Under the pieces are notes generated by a model. It made no database searches and was not told where the DNA came from. It saw nothing but the letters and a program-made list of their open reading frames with translations. A program made the translations under genes and the position numbers. Below, piece by piece: positions 37,435-49,095 of a stretch of DNA of 64,000 bases (the first letter of the stretch is position 1; every line of letters begins with the position of its first letter). This DNA is from Epiperipatus broadwayi. Taxonomy: Eukaryota > Onychophora > Udeonychophora > Euonychophora > Peripatidae. The stretch covers positions 3,988,501 through 4,052,500 of the forward strand of contig JAQFVV010000072.1 of the NCBI GenBank assembly GCA_028023455.1, written 5' to 3'.

Positions 37435-39639
37435 TGTAACAGACCGTAAAATGTACCGGCAGTCTACAGGGTGTGAGATTTAATTAATTGATGCCCCAAA
37501 TGTTTGGGTTGCCAAAATACGTAACGGACTGTAAAACCCTTTAGCATAGTACACCCAGAGCCTTCTCTTCTTACAGGTCCTATTACTACTCAGGGTTCTA
37601 ACTCAGTGTAGACATTTGCCTTTAATTCTGCTCAAGGATGGAATTAAATAGGATGGCAATAATGTGACCTCTATATAGATCCTTAATGGCTAATGCTAAT
37701 AATAAATTAAAAATCTGTATGCATGTATAATAGCTATTCTGATGAGTGAAGTATGAATGATGCTTGACAATCTAGAGACCAGAGAAACAAAGATTTTAAC
37801 TTCAAACAACAAATATTTATTAACAGATCATGCTTAAAGTTATGATATTTATAAATCAACAAAATATATACATGGTTATATTAATTTATCTCTACAACAA
37901 TAAGACTAGCTATAATTTAAATATTAAAATATGAGTTAAAATAAAAATTATACAATTGTAGTGCATAATTTACAATAATGTATCAATTATTTTAAATATG
38001 AAATTATATTACTAAATGTACGATTATCATTTTGTTTATGTCCTTTAAATGTACCTGAAGGTTATGTCCATGAATTGCTAATTTGTGTTTTGTATAGTTC
38101 ATTCATAAACAGTTATTCATTTAAACAAGAAAATGTTATATATATTTACTTATTAATTAGTTTGATTTTAATATATTAATTGTCTAATAAATGTAAATAT
38201 TTAAAATCTTACCTTTTGTTTTAGTCATTGTCCAGTTTAATTTAAGCATTCAATTACGCTAATATTTTATTTACAAACATATATAATATATTGATGTATA
38301 CTTTGAGTTGTGTATTTCTCTCACCCTATAAAAATCTAAACAAATGGGTTCTTTTTTTTAAAAAATGTTTCCTACAAATGAATAAAAGAGTGAGAAAAAT
38401 TCATAACCCAACTCTCAGCATACATTTAAAAAAAAAATATTTAAAGCATAAAATATAATGAAATTTCAGAATTCCTTAAAACAATAGCAAGTTAAATTTT
38501 CAAGAGCAGCTTCTGTATTCTTATCAGATAATGTCTTTCTTTTATTCATGTATATTAAGTCATGTTAAACATTCTAAGCATTAACAATTCCCACGACAAA
38601 ATTGAATTCCTGGGCATTTGATTTTAAAGCCATGCATTGCCATTCCATCTCCAGATCTTTCCACTTTGATTTAAAGATTAAATATACCAATGAATATGAT
38701 CCTCCATCACACGCCAATGACACCAAGAGGATAGAAAAATCCCCCGACACTTAATTAGCAAAAGTGCATTGTTAGATATTATTTACACACATATAAATTG
38801 TTAAATATAAATCTTTTTTCAAGGCTTACGTTATAATATAAGACAAACGCTATTTCTATGCAGTTTTATTTATATATGTATGAGACGCATGATAAAGATT
38901 TTACTTTAAAAGTAATAAAAATTAGTGTTAATAAAGTTCTATTTCATCATTAGTTGATTTTATTTTATTTAAGAAACATTTTATAGCAATTAGATTTTTT
39001 TTTTTACGATAAATAACTATGAAGCTCTTAGCATTTATTTGAACGAACAGAAGTTCATCAATTAAATAATGTTTTTTTTTTTCTTTTTTAAAATATTTTA
39101 CTCTAGTGAATAATAAAATTCCAAATATTAAATAGTTTATTTTTAATAAAGAAAGGAAATCATAATAACTAATATAATAACAATTAAAATATTCTTATTC
39201 TACAACTTTACTTTCATGCACTTCATTTGAACAAGAAAAACCAACAACAACTAAAAAAAATCTGTTGCTTAGATATTTTTCCACGTTCCCAAAATCAACA
39301 AAGGTTTACTCTCTTTTTTCTCTTCTAAACAAAAGAAACGTGGTTACTAAAATTTAATGTCAAATATTTTTTCTATTACTTTTGTCATGTCATGATTTAA
39401 AATCTACATTCATGTATATATATGTGTATATGTATATATTTTGTTTTACATTTAATAAAAAAAATAAATTTGTTCATTCCTTCATGAATGTATGGTTATG
39501 TTTGTGTGTATATATATGTCTCCAAATATCTAAAAAAAAATTAGGTTTTAAAAGTTGGCTGCCTATTTAATCTTTATACATTTTATCCTAAAACATCAGT
39601 TACTTATCATTTTTTATAAGGATTGGGCATCACCTTACA
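37435..39639 (-). repeat. 3' LTR of the gypsy element (2,205 bp)
   Basis: It aligns end to end with 46,529-48,746 at about 98% by eye, plus a few indels. In element orientation it starts TGTAAGG and ends GTTACA, giving the canonical TG...CA. At 2.2 kb it is long for the family. The part nearest 37,435 holds a second junction-like copy 85 bp inside. Confidence 0.97.
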
Positions 39640-39652
39640 TTTCCCCTACCCT
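39640..39652 (-). promoter_or_regulatory. Polypurine tract
   Basis: On the minus strand AGGGTAGGGGAAA lies directly against the start of the 3' LTR (TGTAAGG). This is the expected place for the plus-strand primer in reverse transcription. Confidence 0.9.
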
Positions 39653-40284
39653 TAGAAGGTTAAAATTTAGACCATTGTCAAAATTTTAGCACATAAACAA
39701 AGGTTTGGATGGTTATTGTGTTGGATAATTTTATTCTTTTTAAATAGGGAGAGTTCTAATGCTATCGTAGTTATTTTAATTTACTCATCAATATACATTT
39801 GCTTTTTTTATATATTATTCATTTTTGGTTAGATTCCTATCCTTATCTCTTTCATCTTAACATTGAATTACTGTCATCATTAACATTGTTTCTATTATCT
39901 TTACTAGAATTACTAACTATATGATGGTTGAATACTCTGAATTTGACTGGTTAAGTGTCTCTGTTCCAGAAGGCACATATTTGGGTTTGTCAGCCTATAT
40001 CCTGCTCCCTAGGAGTCTTATTGGATTTTTATAAGGTCTGAACAAAATATGGGATTCCCACATTGTATGGGTCAATTCCCACATCTCAGCCAATTCTAAG
40101 ATACCTCAATAAAATGTTTCAACATTAATATGAGTGCACCCTCATCACATCTACCTACTCTAGCTATTTACTCACGAACAATGCTGTCTTTCTCATTACA
40201 ATATACTTGCATACACCCATTTACATTTTTTTTTATAAACTTCACTTTCATCTACTTTAATCATGATCATCTGTTTACAAATAA
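39653..40284 (-). other. Gypsy 3' untranslated region
   Basis: Between the integrase stop and the polypurine tract. No envelope or other coding frame is visible on either strand. Confidence 0.75.
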
Positions 40285-40581
40285 CTAAGCTTCTGTACTT
40301 GGCAGTTCTTGACAACCACTGTATGGCTTTAATATCTGAGCATTATAAGTTCCTTTTACCTCTCCATCAATATTTAACCAAAATGCATTTGGACCAGCTC
40401 GTTTCACAATAGCATATGGTCCAGCATATTGTTGACAAAATTTATGATAAACATTATCCATTGGTTTACTTGGGTTATGTGTTCTCACAAAAACCTTGTC
40501 TCCAATCTTAAAGTGATGTCTGCTTTCCTTCCCCTTCTTATTTCTAAAATTGGATTTATTAATTAACTGTTGTCGAGCCAT
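40285..40581 (-). pseudogene. Gypsy integrase C-terminal domain
   Basis: This is the last part of pol: a basic N-terminal tract, then GDKVFVRTHN and YAGPYAIVKRAGPNAFWL. The latter is the GPY/F module of Ty3/gypsy integrases, which helps bind DNA and guide integration. It is in the same frame as the integrase core and separated from it only by a stop codon at 40,627-40,629, so the listed start is internal. The frame ends at 40,285 without a chromodomain: after the GPY module only about 25 residues remain. Confidence 0.9.
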
Positions 40582-40626
40582 TTGAATTTTAGTTTCTATG
40601 TCATAGTGATGACATTCAATTGGAGG

Positions 40627-41369
40627 TTAGTATTTCACAAATAACGAAGGAATAGGGTGGTTAAAATGTAGTTGGATGGGTGTGAATCCAGTAGATTCAT
40701 TTGCATCCCAATTTATGTAATTCACTACCCGTTCTGTCTGCTTCACCCACCCCCTATGCTCATCCTTTAGGTAAGTCCTGAACAAATGGCCAAGCTCCCG
40801 CATTATGCGTTCACAAGGGTTCGATTGTGAATTTCTAATGGAAATGAGCACGTGTTTGATTTGTAGTTTCTCTACCCATCTTTTCCATTCCTTAGATAGG
40901 AAAGGTGTTCCATGGTCTGACAAAATAGTTTTAGGTTTTCCTATCTTGGGGAATTGAAGAGTGTCTAATACCCTGATTGTGTGTCTGGTATTAGCCTGGG
41001 GTATAAGGTAAGCAGAGACATATTTTGAAAAGAGATCATAGGCGACCAAGAGATACCTTTGCTTATTGAATGGAGGTAATGGTCCATAATAATCGATCGC
41101 CAAGGTCTTTCAGGAATTATAGATTTTAATGCCTCGCTATAATTTTGGTTTACTGGCTTAGCTTTTAGGCATACTAGACAATCCTGGAGTGTTCTCAAGA
41201 TATCCTTATACCTGCCTGGCCAGTAAAACCACATTTTCATAGTATGTTCTGTTTCACGGGTACCATAATGTCCATACAAACAGTGAATATACTTTAAGAG
41301 TGGGGCATGTAAAATTGTAGGTATCATTACCTTCCACTCTACAGTATTTGAATCAATTTGATAGAACAA
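40627..41369 (-). pseudogene. Gypsy integrase zinc-binding and catalytic domains, frameshifted
   Basis: Integrase inserts the cDNA into the host chromosome. The upstream frame (41,369-40,965) carries the HHCC zinc finger: HCLYGH, then CLVC about 30 residues later. The second frame (41,103-40,627) carries the catalytic core, with the DDE residues in IDYYGPL, LSDHGTPF and NPCERIMRELG, and then STGFTP, typical of insect-type gypsy integrases. The two frames overlap and the break is near 41,105. A stop at 40,627-40,629 cuts off the C-terminal domain. All catalytic residues remain readable, but the protein cannot be made intact. Confidence 0.93.
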
Positions 41370-41372
41370 GAT

Positions 41373-42122
41373 CTAATTTTCTACCTTATAAAGTGTCAGA
41401 TTCTTGGGCACATTCAAAACTTCTCCTTTTAAAGCTCTTATGACTAAATTTAAATTTGGATCTTCAAATTGTAATTTGGGCAACCTTTCTAACTCATCCT
41501 CTACATTACTATCGATTATTAAGTCGACATTTGTAATGTAGGCATCTTCTACAGATAGATGGTTTTGATCTGACTGACATGGATTCCGACTAAGTATATC
41601 AGCTACTGTGTTCTCGGATCCTTTGCAATACCTTACAGTGTAATTAAATTCCTGCAATAGCAGACTCCACCTAACTAGGCGACTGTTGGTCAAATAGCTG
41701 TGGTTCAGGAATTCAAGGCTTTTATGGTCTGTGACCACTATCACCTCAGATCCGAGATGCTTCTCGGATCTTCTGGAAGGCCACACTATAGCTAGTGCCT
41801 CCTTCTCAGTTACCATATAATTCAATTCCGGACCTTTCAGGAGTCTACTGATAAAGTACAGGATGCCAGGTTGACCATCCTCCTGGATTTGGGATAATGT
41901 TACCTTTAACCTGAAACCACTACTGTCAGTTTGAACGACAAATGGTTTATCAAAATCAGGGAAAGCCAAAATTGTTTGCTGTAAAAACCCTGTTTTGATA
42001 TTTTCAAATGCCCTCTCCTGTTCTTCGATCCAATTCCATTTCTCTTCTTTCCTGATTAATTTTAATAAAGGTTCCATGTGGTCAGTAAATGTTTTGTAGA
42101 AACGGTGGTAAAAATTACACAA
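41373..42122 (-). pseudogene. Gypsy RT connection and RNase H
   Basis: RNase H removes the RNA strand of the RNA-DNA hybrid during reverse transcription. The frame begins within the RT thumb/connection (FYHRFYKTFTDHMEPLLKL). The RNase H acidic residues are visible in VVQTDSSG, TEKEALAIVW, VVTDHKSLEFL and VADILSRNP, in the usual order. It is frame-shifted relative to the RT palm upstream (near 42,150) and ends at a TAG at 41,373-41,375. Beyond that stop the integrase continues in the same frame, so this TAG is a single nonsense change. Confidence 0.93.
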
Positions 42123-42124
42123 AC

Positions 42125-42842
42125 CTAAGAATGACCGAATTTGCTTTTTATTAGTAGGCCAAGAAAGTTTTGAATGGCAGAGATCTTATCTGGATGAGGT
42201 CTTATCCCATTACAACCTATGATATGACCTAAAAAGACTACCTGATCAGATGCTAGGGTACTTTTCTTGAAATTGATTTTTATTCCTTTGTGAAAGCACT
42301 CCTGGAAAAATGTAGTGAGTTGTTGAAGATGTTCTGCAATGCTGGATGATGCAATAATCACATCATCCACATAAATGGTTATGATTCACTTAATCTCAGG
42401 AGAAAGGGTCTTGTCTATACATCTAATTAGACAAGCACCACTATTGATCAACCCAAATGGCATCCTATTGAATTGATAGGTAAAACCTTCGTACCGAAAA
42501 GCAGTATACTGGTGATCATCAGGATGAAGCTCGATCTGCCAATAGCTGAAAGTCAGATCGAAGGTAGAAAATACCTTCGTTTCCAAATCTCATGAACAAC
42601 TCATGAATGGGCGGTGGAATATTTCTGTCTGGAACAGTGATTTTATTTAGCTCCCAAACATCCAAACAAAATCTCATCGACCCATCTTTCTTCTTCACAG
42701 TTACAACTGGATTGCAGTAAAGTGAAGAGCATTTGGAAATGATCCCCCACTCCAGCATTTTGTTGATCTGTTTGGATATTTCCTGCCAATATTGGTACGG
42801 GATAGGATACGATCTGGATTGAAATGGTTGGTCATCCTTCAA
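42125..42842 (-). pseudogene. Gypsy reverse transcriptase palm and fingers, broken
   Basis: The RT copies genomic RNA into DNA. Motifs in order: WGIISKCSSLYCNPVVTVKKKDG (fingers), FCLDVWELNKITV, then FSTFDLTFSYWQI, YQFNRMPFGLINSG, and the catalytic YVDD (codons ending near 42,362), followed by FLGHIIGCNGIRPHPDKI. A frame shift lies near 42,580, and a TGA at 42,386-42,388 falls six codons before YVDD. Upstream, a TGA at 42,918-42,920 separates it from the protease in the same frame. All key motifs remain recognisable. Confidence 0.95.
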
Positions 42843-42917
42843 TTTAATTCTCTGTTGGAATCCAGGTATAACTCCTGGAATCTCTGAAAAAATCGGGTTA
42901 AACTGATTAATAATGGA

Positions 42918-43535
42918 TCATAACTCTCCTGCACTTTTGCTATCTAATAGATTGGACTCTGTAAGTTTAGTGTATATAAGTGCTTCAGGAATATTTGATA
43001 CAACGCAATCAACTTCAGGTAGGCCATATCTTGGAAGCAATGTCATCTCCAAGACCTCATCATCAATCCTAACTATTTTATTGGAGAAATCCATAATACA
43101 AGAGTGTAAGTGTAGGAAGTCTGCCCCTAGTATGACATCATGAATCAAACCATTTAATATCAAAAACACATGATAGAGGATTGCCTGACCAAACTTTACT
43201 TCAATCCAAACTTGTTTCTGTGCAAGCTTTGACTTCCTATTGTTAGCCATAGTAACCTGTACAGATTTCAGGGGCAAGATTTTAACCTGGGGGTTCTTGT
43301 TCAGAACCTTCTGATACAGTCGGTCTGAAATGACAGAAATCTGGCTACCAGTGTCTAACAAAGCTTTAATCGGCAAATCCTCAAACAAAACCTCTATCAT
43401 GGGACAGCTCTGCAAGGAAAAGTTGGGTGCCTTGTCTTCCCACGAACATGTCATATTGGTGATTTCTCCATCTATTATTGGTACCTTGTTCCTCATTGTA
43501 TTTTTGGTTCCTTGAGGTGAGGAACTAATCCTCAA
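42918..43535 (-). pseudogene. Gypsy aspartic protease
   Basis: A retroviral-type aspartic protease that would release the Gag and Pol parts. The active-site signature is ALLDTGSQISVIS, near residue 58 of this frame, and the second hallmark is VILGADFLH. The frame ends at a TGA (42,918-42,920), and pol continues after it in the same frame. The frame differs from the gag frame upstream (which ends at 43,624), as is common where pol is made by frameshifting or a separate frame, but decay cannot be excluded. Length before RT is about 205 codons, normal for a gypsy protease plus linkers. Confidence 0.92.
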
Positions 43536-43623
43536 GCACCTTTCTAGTTTAGTTTCTGCTTAGTTTTGGATGCATGATTACTGCATCCTGGTTTTGGTGA
43601 ACTGTTTGGGCCACTAGGGAAAT

Positions 43624-44097
43624 TTATTCTCCATTATTAAATCTATTCCTCTTGGGTGACCACATATTTGGTGCATTTATTTGATTGGCTTTCCCTTTCC
43701 AATGTCTGGGATTATTGTTGTTTTTTCTCTTACGATAAAATAAGGCATTAACATTTGCCTCATCTTTCCTCCTCTCTGGTGCCCTGATGGATAAATTAGT
43801 ATTATTCATATCCATACTGTTTAACAATTCGGCAACCTGCTCAATATTCTTAGCATTTGCACACATCAGCGATTGCTCTATACGTAAAGGTAAATTCCTT
43901 TTAACTATTCGGATGATCTCCGTTTCCCTAAAACAATATGTGTTCAATATACGTAGCTTGGTAATTTGTTGTCTAAAAAACTTTGTAAGTGTTTCCCTGG
44001 GTGCAGACCTATATTTTTCCTGGAAAAGTTGGTACAGAATGGCTTCCTGTTTATCTCTGTTCCAAAAATTCCTAACCAATAGTCGGGTAATCGTCAA
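43624..44097 (-). pseudogene. Gypsy gag, C-terminal capsid and basic tail
   Basis: Continuation of gag after a frame shift near 44,095. It holds the end of the capsid-like region (FWNRDKQEAI, then FRQQITKLRIL and RNLPLRIEQSLM) and a strongly basic, asparagine-rich tail (RRKDEANVNALFYRKRKNNN, then RHWKGK and SPKRNRF). No CCHC zinc knuckle is present, so RNA binding would rest on the basic tail. This absence is seen in several arthropod gypsy lineages. The listed start is arbitrary, because the frame enters from the neighbouring frame. Confidence 0.88.
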
Positions 44098-45484
44098 ATG
44101 TAGATGGGGTCTGGAATAATGACTCCCACCACATTAAAGCATCACCTTGGAGATGACTATATGCGATTATAATTTTTTCACTTTCAGACAAACTTCTATT
44201 CACCATGAAATAAAGCTTTAAGCTTCTCAAATGTTCAATTGGAGCTTCATTATTGAAACCTTTAAAAACTTTCAGTTTCACAAATTGGTTAATAGCATTT
44301 ATCTGCGTGCTGGTTACATGAGTCTTATTCATTTCTTGTATACTTATTTGTGGATTCATGAGGAGATGATCGACATCAGCTTGATATTCATCTGGTTGTG
44401 CTTCATTTATATGAAATTCATGGAGGCCGTTCGCTTCAAGCATCATATGAGATTGAAAAGTGGATTCTTCATATGGGTCATTTGCTTCTTGTAAATTGAT
44501 AAAAGCTACTTTCAAATGTGCCACATCATGGTTCCAATCTTCCCAGTCATTTTGGATCTTCTTTTCCCTTCCTAATTGTGATTTCATATGAATTGGTATT
44601 TTTGAGTTAATTTGGGACTTATCCCTTGATGTCTGTTGCTTCATGGCTTCATCTAAACTATCGATTCGACTCTGTGTTTCAGTGGTTCTCTCCGTAAGTT
44701 TTTCTAACGTTGTTTTTCCTAACAGAGCATCTGTTTCCATAGAAGATATATGTCCAAGCTGTTGTAAATGATGATTCACAGCTTGCATCATTTGCTCTTG
44801 AGCCCCATTTTCTGCACTTTGTTTAATCTGGAGTTGGCTTAATTCCATCTGTATGGCTTCCAAATCTCCTTGAACTTCTTTCTTGTGATTTTCTTGACCC
44901 TGCCTCATTTCTTCTTTAGTGGATTCCTGGGCTTGGTGTACCTCCTTAATATTGTTATCAATTTGGATGGTAATGTTTTCTTTAAACCCAGTAAATCGCT
45001 CTTGACACTGCAAGCTCACTACATCTATATTTATTCTCATCTCTTCTACATTTCGCTTTAATTCCGTACTACTGTTATGCACTTCATTCATCTCTGAAGA
45101 TAACTGCTCCAGGGCTGTAGAAAATCTCATTTCAATGCCACTAATTCTTTTCTTAACCTCCTCATCCAATTTGTCAATATCAGCCTTAGTTACCATGTTT
45201 CTTATTTCAGCCTTGATTGTATCTATCTGACCACTCATGGCATCCATCCGACCATTCATGTCAGCCTTGACTATACCTATCTGACCACTTATGTTACTTA
45301 TATCAGTCTTGGTTGCAATATTATCCATTCGACCACTCATATCAGCTTGCATAGCATCCATCTGACCATTCATGTCATTCATCTGACCACTCATACTATC
45401 TATCTGACCACTCATGTTGCTTATATCAGCCTTGGTTGCCATATTATCCATTCGATCCAATAATGTTTGGAGCATCTGCATCAT
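44072..45484 (-). pseudogene. Gypsy gag, coiled-coil and capsid region (470 codons)
   Basis: This is the longest open frame in the window. Residues ~1-115 are a run of short repeats around ATKADISNMSGQ and MSGQMDAM with alternating methionine, glycine and aspartate, followed by a long heptad-type coiled coil (to about residue 290). Then comes a capsid-like region with IPVKLKVF-type text (FVKLKVFKGF) and LMWWESLFQTP, the usual gypsy gag W-W signature. The frame stops at 44,072 just after it, where the next frame takes over. The repeats have probably expanded by slippage. The product would form the particle core. Confidence 0.9.
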
Positions 45485-45545
45485 GGCTCCACTATCTTCT
45501 GTAACCTGTGTTAGTCCAATTCCAGGTGATTGAGCAGACTGTTCA

Positions 45546-45728
45546 TTAGTCTCCTTGAATTTGAGATATCATTTGTTTTTCCTCTTGCATTGAGAAAGAA
45601 TGCTCAGCTCCAACCATTGACCCCCCAGACACATTTATGTTTACTGATCCTACTTGTTCCATATTAGGATCATGCTCAGCTTCATTGCCACTAACATCCT
45701 GTGGCTTTATATATAATTCCTTATTCAT
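45546..45728 (-). pseudogene. Probable gag N terminus
   Basis: A 60-codon frame opens with ATG at 45,728 (MNKELYIKPQDVSGN) and is rich in methionine, serine and glycine. It ends at 45,546, where the next gag frame (45,484) is out of phase. It lies at the expected place between leader and gag, so I take it as the start of gag cut off by an indel near 45,500. No domain can be named. Confidence 0.6.
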
Positions 45729-46512
45729 ATCTGATAAATACCTTCCACTTCTGAGAAAATTACAAAATAAATTAATACTTTTCTTTAAACTATCTATTCT
45801 ATGGCAAAATTATTTCTTTTTATATAATATTCTATAATATGTCATAGGATCTCCTACCAACTTGTGTCATCTCATGTGATTTTGGTTACCTTAAGTATTT
45901 TACATATCATTGGTATTAATGCTGGTTTTATATATTTTTCCCTTTATCTGCTTCACTTGCCTACTCTTATTAGATTCTTGATCATCTATTTAGTTTTGGT
46001 CTCTATTTATCAATTCATACCCTCACTCAGAGTTGTTTGAACTTATTGTGGATTGACTAAATTAATTATACCATTAAGTTGCCACACCATTTAATCCATA
46101 GGGTTATGTAATTTATAGTTTATTAAATGACTAACTAAAATATGATAAACCAGGTTATACTGAAATTATGGACAATTTCTCATAAATTCAATTTATGTCA
46201 CACTAAGAATATACATTAACATATGATAGACCTAACTCTTTAAAGCTCAACACATTGTGTATCAAAATATAATAGACAAAACTTTTCACATGCAGTGAAT
46301 CTAAGTATTCAAGCTTACCACATTGCATGCCAAAAATGTAACAGACAACCAACTAGAATGAATTTAATAATTGGCTATTATGAATGCGACATGATAATCA
46401 ACTTTCATTAAGTCTATATATGCTAGTGTACAGGCTTCACTGTTGATGGTGTCAAAAATGTAACAGTATGTAGTTTGTATCTGTGGTGAACTTAAATTTT
46501 CAGGCCCAAAAT
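45729..46512 (-). other. Gypsy 5' leader with repeats of the primer-site/LTR junction
   Basis: Untranslated leader between primer site and gag. Three degenerate copies of the junction text (TG-CAAAAATGTAACAGAC type) lie at about 46,251-46,275, 46,319-46,348 and 46,445-46,465. The true junction is at 46,503-46,545. Confidence 0.65.
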
Positions 46513-46523
46513 GTTGGGCGCCA
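46513..46523 (-). promoter_or_regulatory. Primer-binding site, tRNA-Lys type
   Basis: On the minus strand TGGCGCCCAAC starts five bases after the end of the 5' LTR. It is complementary to the 3' end of animal tRNA-Lys (CUU type, ...GTTGGGCGCCA). Eleven bases match before the site diverges. Confidence 0.85.
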
Positions 46524-46528
46524 AAATA

Positions 46529-48746
46529 TGTAACGGACCGTAAAATGTACCGTCAGTCTACAGGGTGTGAGATTTAATTAATTGATGCCCCAAATGTTTG
46601 GTTTGCCAAAATATGTAACAGACTGTAAAACCCTTTAGGATAGTACATCCAGAGCCTTCTCTACTTACAGGTCCTATTACTACTCAGGGTTCTAACTCAG
46701 TGTAGACATTTGCCTTTAACTATGCTCAAGGATGGAATTAAATAGGATGGCAATAATGTGACCTCTATATAGATCCTTAATGGCTAATGCTAATAATAAA
46801 TTAAAAATCTGTATGCATGTATAATAGCTATTCTGATGAGTGAAGTATGAATGATGCTTGACAATCTAGAGACCAGAGAAACAAAGATTTTAACTTCAAA
46901 CAACAAATATTTATTAACAGATCATGCTTAAAGTTATGATATTTATAAATCAACAAAATATATACATGGTTATTATAAAATATTAATTTATCTCTACAAC
47001 AATAAGACTAGCTATAATTTAAATATTAAAATATGAGTTAAAATAAAAATTATACAATTGTAGTGCATAATTTACAATAATGTATCAATTATTTTAAATA
47101 TGAAATTATATTACTAAATGTACGATTATCATTTTGTTTATGTCCTTTAAATGTACCTCAAGGTTATGTCCATGAATTGCTAATTTGTGTTTTGTATAGT
47201 TCATTCATAAACAGTTATTCATTTAAACAAGAAAATGTTATATATATTTACTTATTAATTAGTTTGATTTTAATATATTAATTGTCTAATAAATGTAAAT
47301 ATTTAAAATCTTACCTTTTGTTTTAGTCATTGTCCAGTTTAATTTAAGCATTCAATTACGCTAATATTTTATTTACAAACATATATAATATATTGATGTA
47401 TACTTTGAGTTGTGTATTTCTCTCACCCTATAAAATTCTAAACAAATGGGTTCTTTTTTTAAAAAAATGTTTGCTACAAATGAATAAAAGGGTGAGAAAA
47501 ATTCATAACCCAACTCTTAGCATACATTTAAAAAAAAAAAATTTAAAGCATAAAATATAATGAAATTTCAGAATTCCTTAAAACAATAGCAAGTTAAATT
47601 TTCAAGAGCAGCTTCTGTATTCTTATCAGATAATGTCTTTCTTTTATTCATGTATATTAAGTCTTGTTAAACATTCTAAGCATTAACAATTCCCACGACA
47701 AAATTGAATTCCTGGGCGTTTGATTTTAAAGCCATGCATTGCCATTCCATCTCCAGATCTTTCCACTTTGATTTAAAGATTAAATATACCAATGAATATG
47801 ATCCTCCATCACACGCCAATGACACCAAGAGGATAGAAAAATCCCCCGACACTTAATTAGCAAAAGTGCATTGTTAGATATTATTTACACACATATAAAT
47901 TGTTAAATATAAATCTTTTTCCAAGGCTTACATTATAATATAAGACAAACACTATTTCTATGCAGTTTTATTTATATATGTATGAGACGCATGATAAAGA
48001 TTTTACTTTAAAAGTAATAAAAATTAGTGTTAATAAAGTTCTATTTCATCATTAGTTGATTTTATTTTATTCAAAAAACATTTTATAGCAATTAGATTTT
48101 TTTTTTACGATAAATAACTATGAAGCTCTTAGCGTTTATTTGAACGAACGCAAGTTCATCAATTAAATAATGTTTTTTTTTTAAAATATTTTACTCTAGT
48201 GAATAATAAAATTCCAAATATTAAATAGTTTATTTTTAATAAAGAAAGGAAATCATAATAACTAATATAATAACAATTAAAATATTCTTATTCTACAACT
48301 TTACTTTCATGTACTTCATTTGAACAGGAAAAACCAACAACAACTAAAAAAAATCTGTTGCTTAGATATTTTTCCACGTTCCCAAAATCAACAAAGGTTT
48401 ACTCTTTTTTTTTCCCTTTTAAACAAAAGAAGCGTGGTTACTAAAATTTAATGTCAAATATTTTTTCTATTACTTTTGTCACGTCATGATTTAAAATCTA
48501 CATTCATGTATATATATGTGTATATGTATATATTTTGTTTTACATTTAATAAAAAAAATAAATTTGTTCATTCCTTCATGAATGTATGGTTATGTTTGTG
48601 TGTATATATATGTGTATATGTCTCCAAATATCTAAAAAAAAAATTAGGTTTTAAAAGTTGGCTGCCTATTTAATCTTTATACATTTTATCCTGAAACATC
48701 AGTTACTTATTATCATTTTTTTATAAGGATTGGGCATCACCTTACA
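46529..48746 (-). repeat. 5' LTR of the gypsy element (2,218 bp)
   Basis: Partner of 37,435-39,639. It differs mainly by single substitutions, an 8-bp insertion near 46,974 and short repeat-length changes near 48,175 and 48,610. It should contain the element promoter, but no TATA or initiator can be called with confidence in such A+T-rich DNA. Confidence 0.97.
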
Positions 48747-49087
48747 ATATATATATATACCTTTAGAAATAATTTAAAAAATAATCATTATATATTTTTA
48801 AATTAATAAATATTAATATATATTGTACTGCTAAAAATGTAAACATGAATCAAGATAATGCTACAATGGCATGCTTCTGATTTTAACCGTCAATGGCTAA
48901 AAGCAGTGTATGATATTATCAATATTAAAATGTTTTAATTTCATGTTATTTTTTTAACTTGAGCAGGTATCCATCTCAGTACCTAAGTATGTCTTTATTT
49001 TGCAAAAATCAAATATGCTTGAATTTAGCTCATGCAGCATAAATTTTATGCTGCCTTTTTTTAATTTAGTATCTCATAGTGCTTATA
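48747..49087. other. A+T-rich flank
   Basis: It begins with a short (AT)n next to the gypsy LTR. Nothing else is supported. Confidence 0.5.
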
Positions 49088-49095
49088 GTCTAAAC

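Larger units (their letters stand above)
37435..48746 (-). mobile_element. Ty3/gypsy LTR retrotransposon, complete but inactivated
   Basis: An 11.3-kb element on the minus strand, with two 2.2-kb LTRs, a tRNA-Lys-type primer site, gag, protease, RT, RNase H, integrase and a polypurine tract in the Ty3/gypsy order (RNase H before integrase). Flanks end in ATAT on the left and begin ATAT on the right, compatible with a 4-bp duplication, though the right flank is an AT run. Coding is broken by stops at 42,918, 42,386, 41,373 and 40,627 and by frame shifts near 45,500, 44,095, 42,580, 42,150 and 41,105. No envelope-like frame is present. The LTRs differ by about 35-40 substitutions by eye, so the insertion is not recent. 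Confidence 0.97.

Noticed and set aside
37735-37760. CTGATGAGTGAAG inside the gypsy LTR, hammerhead-like
   Set aside because: No hairpin followed by GAAA and no cleavage triplet.
43787-44119. 110-codon plus frame
   Set aside because: Antisense to gypsy gag; no independent evidence of coding.
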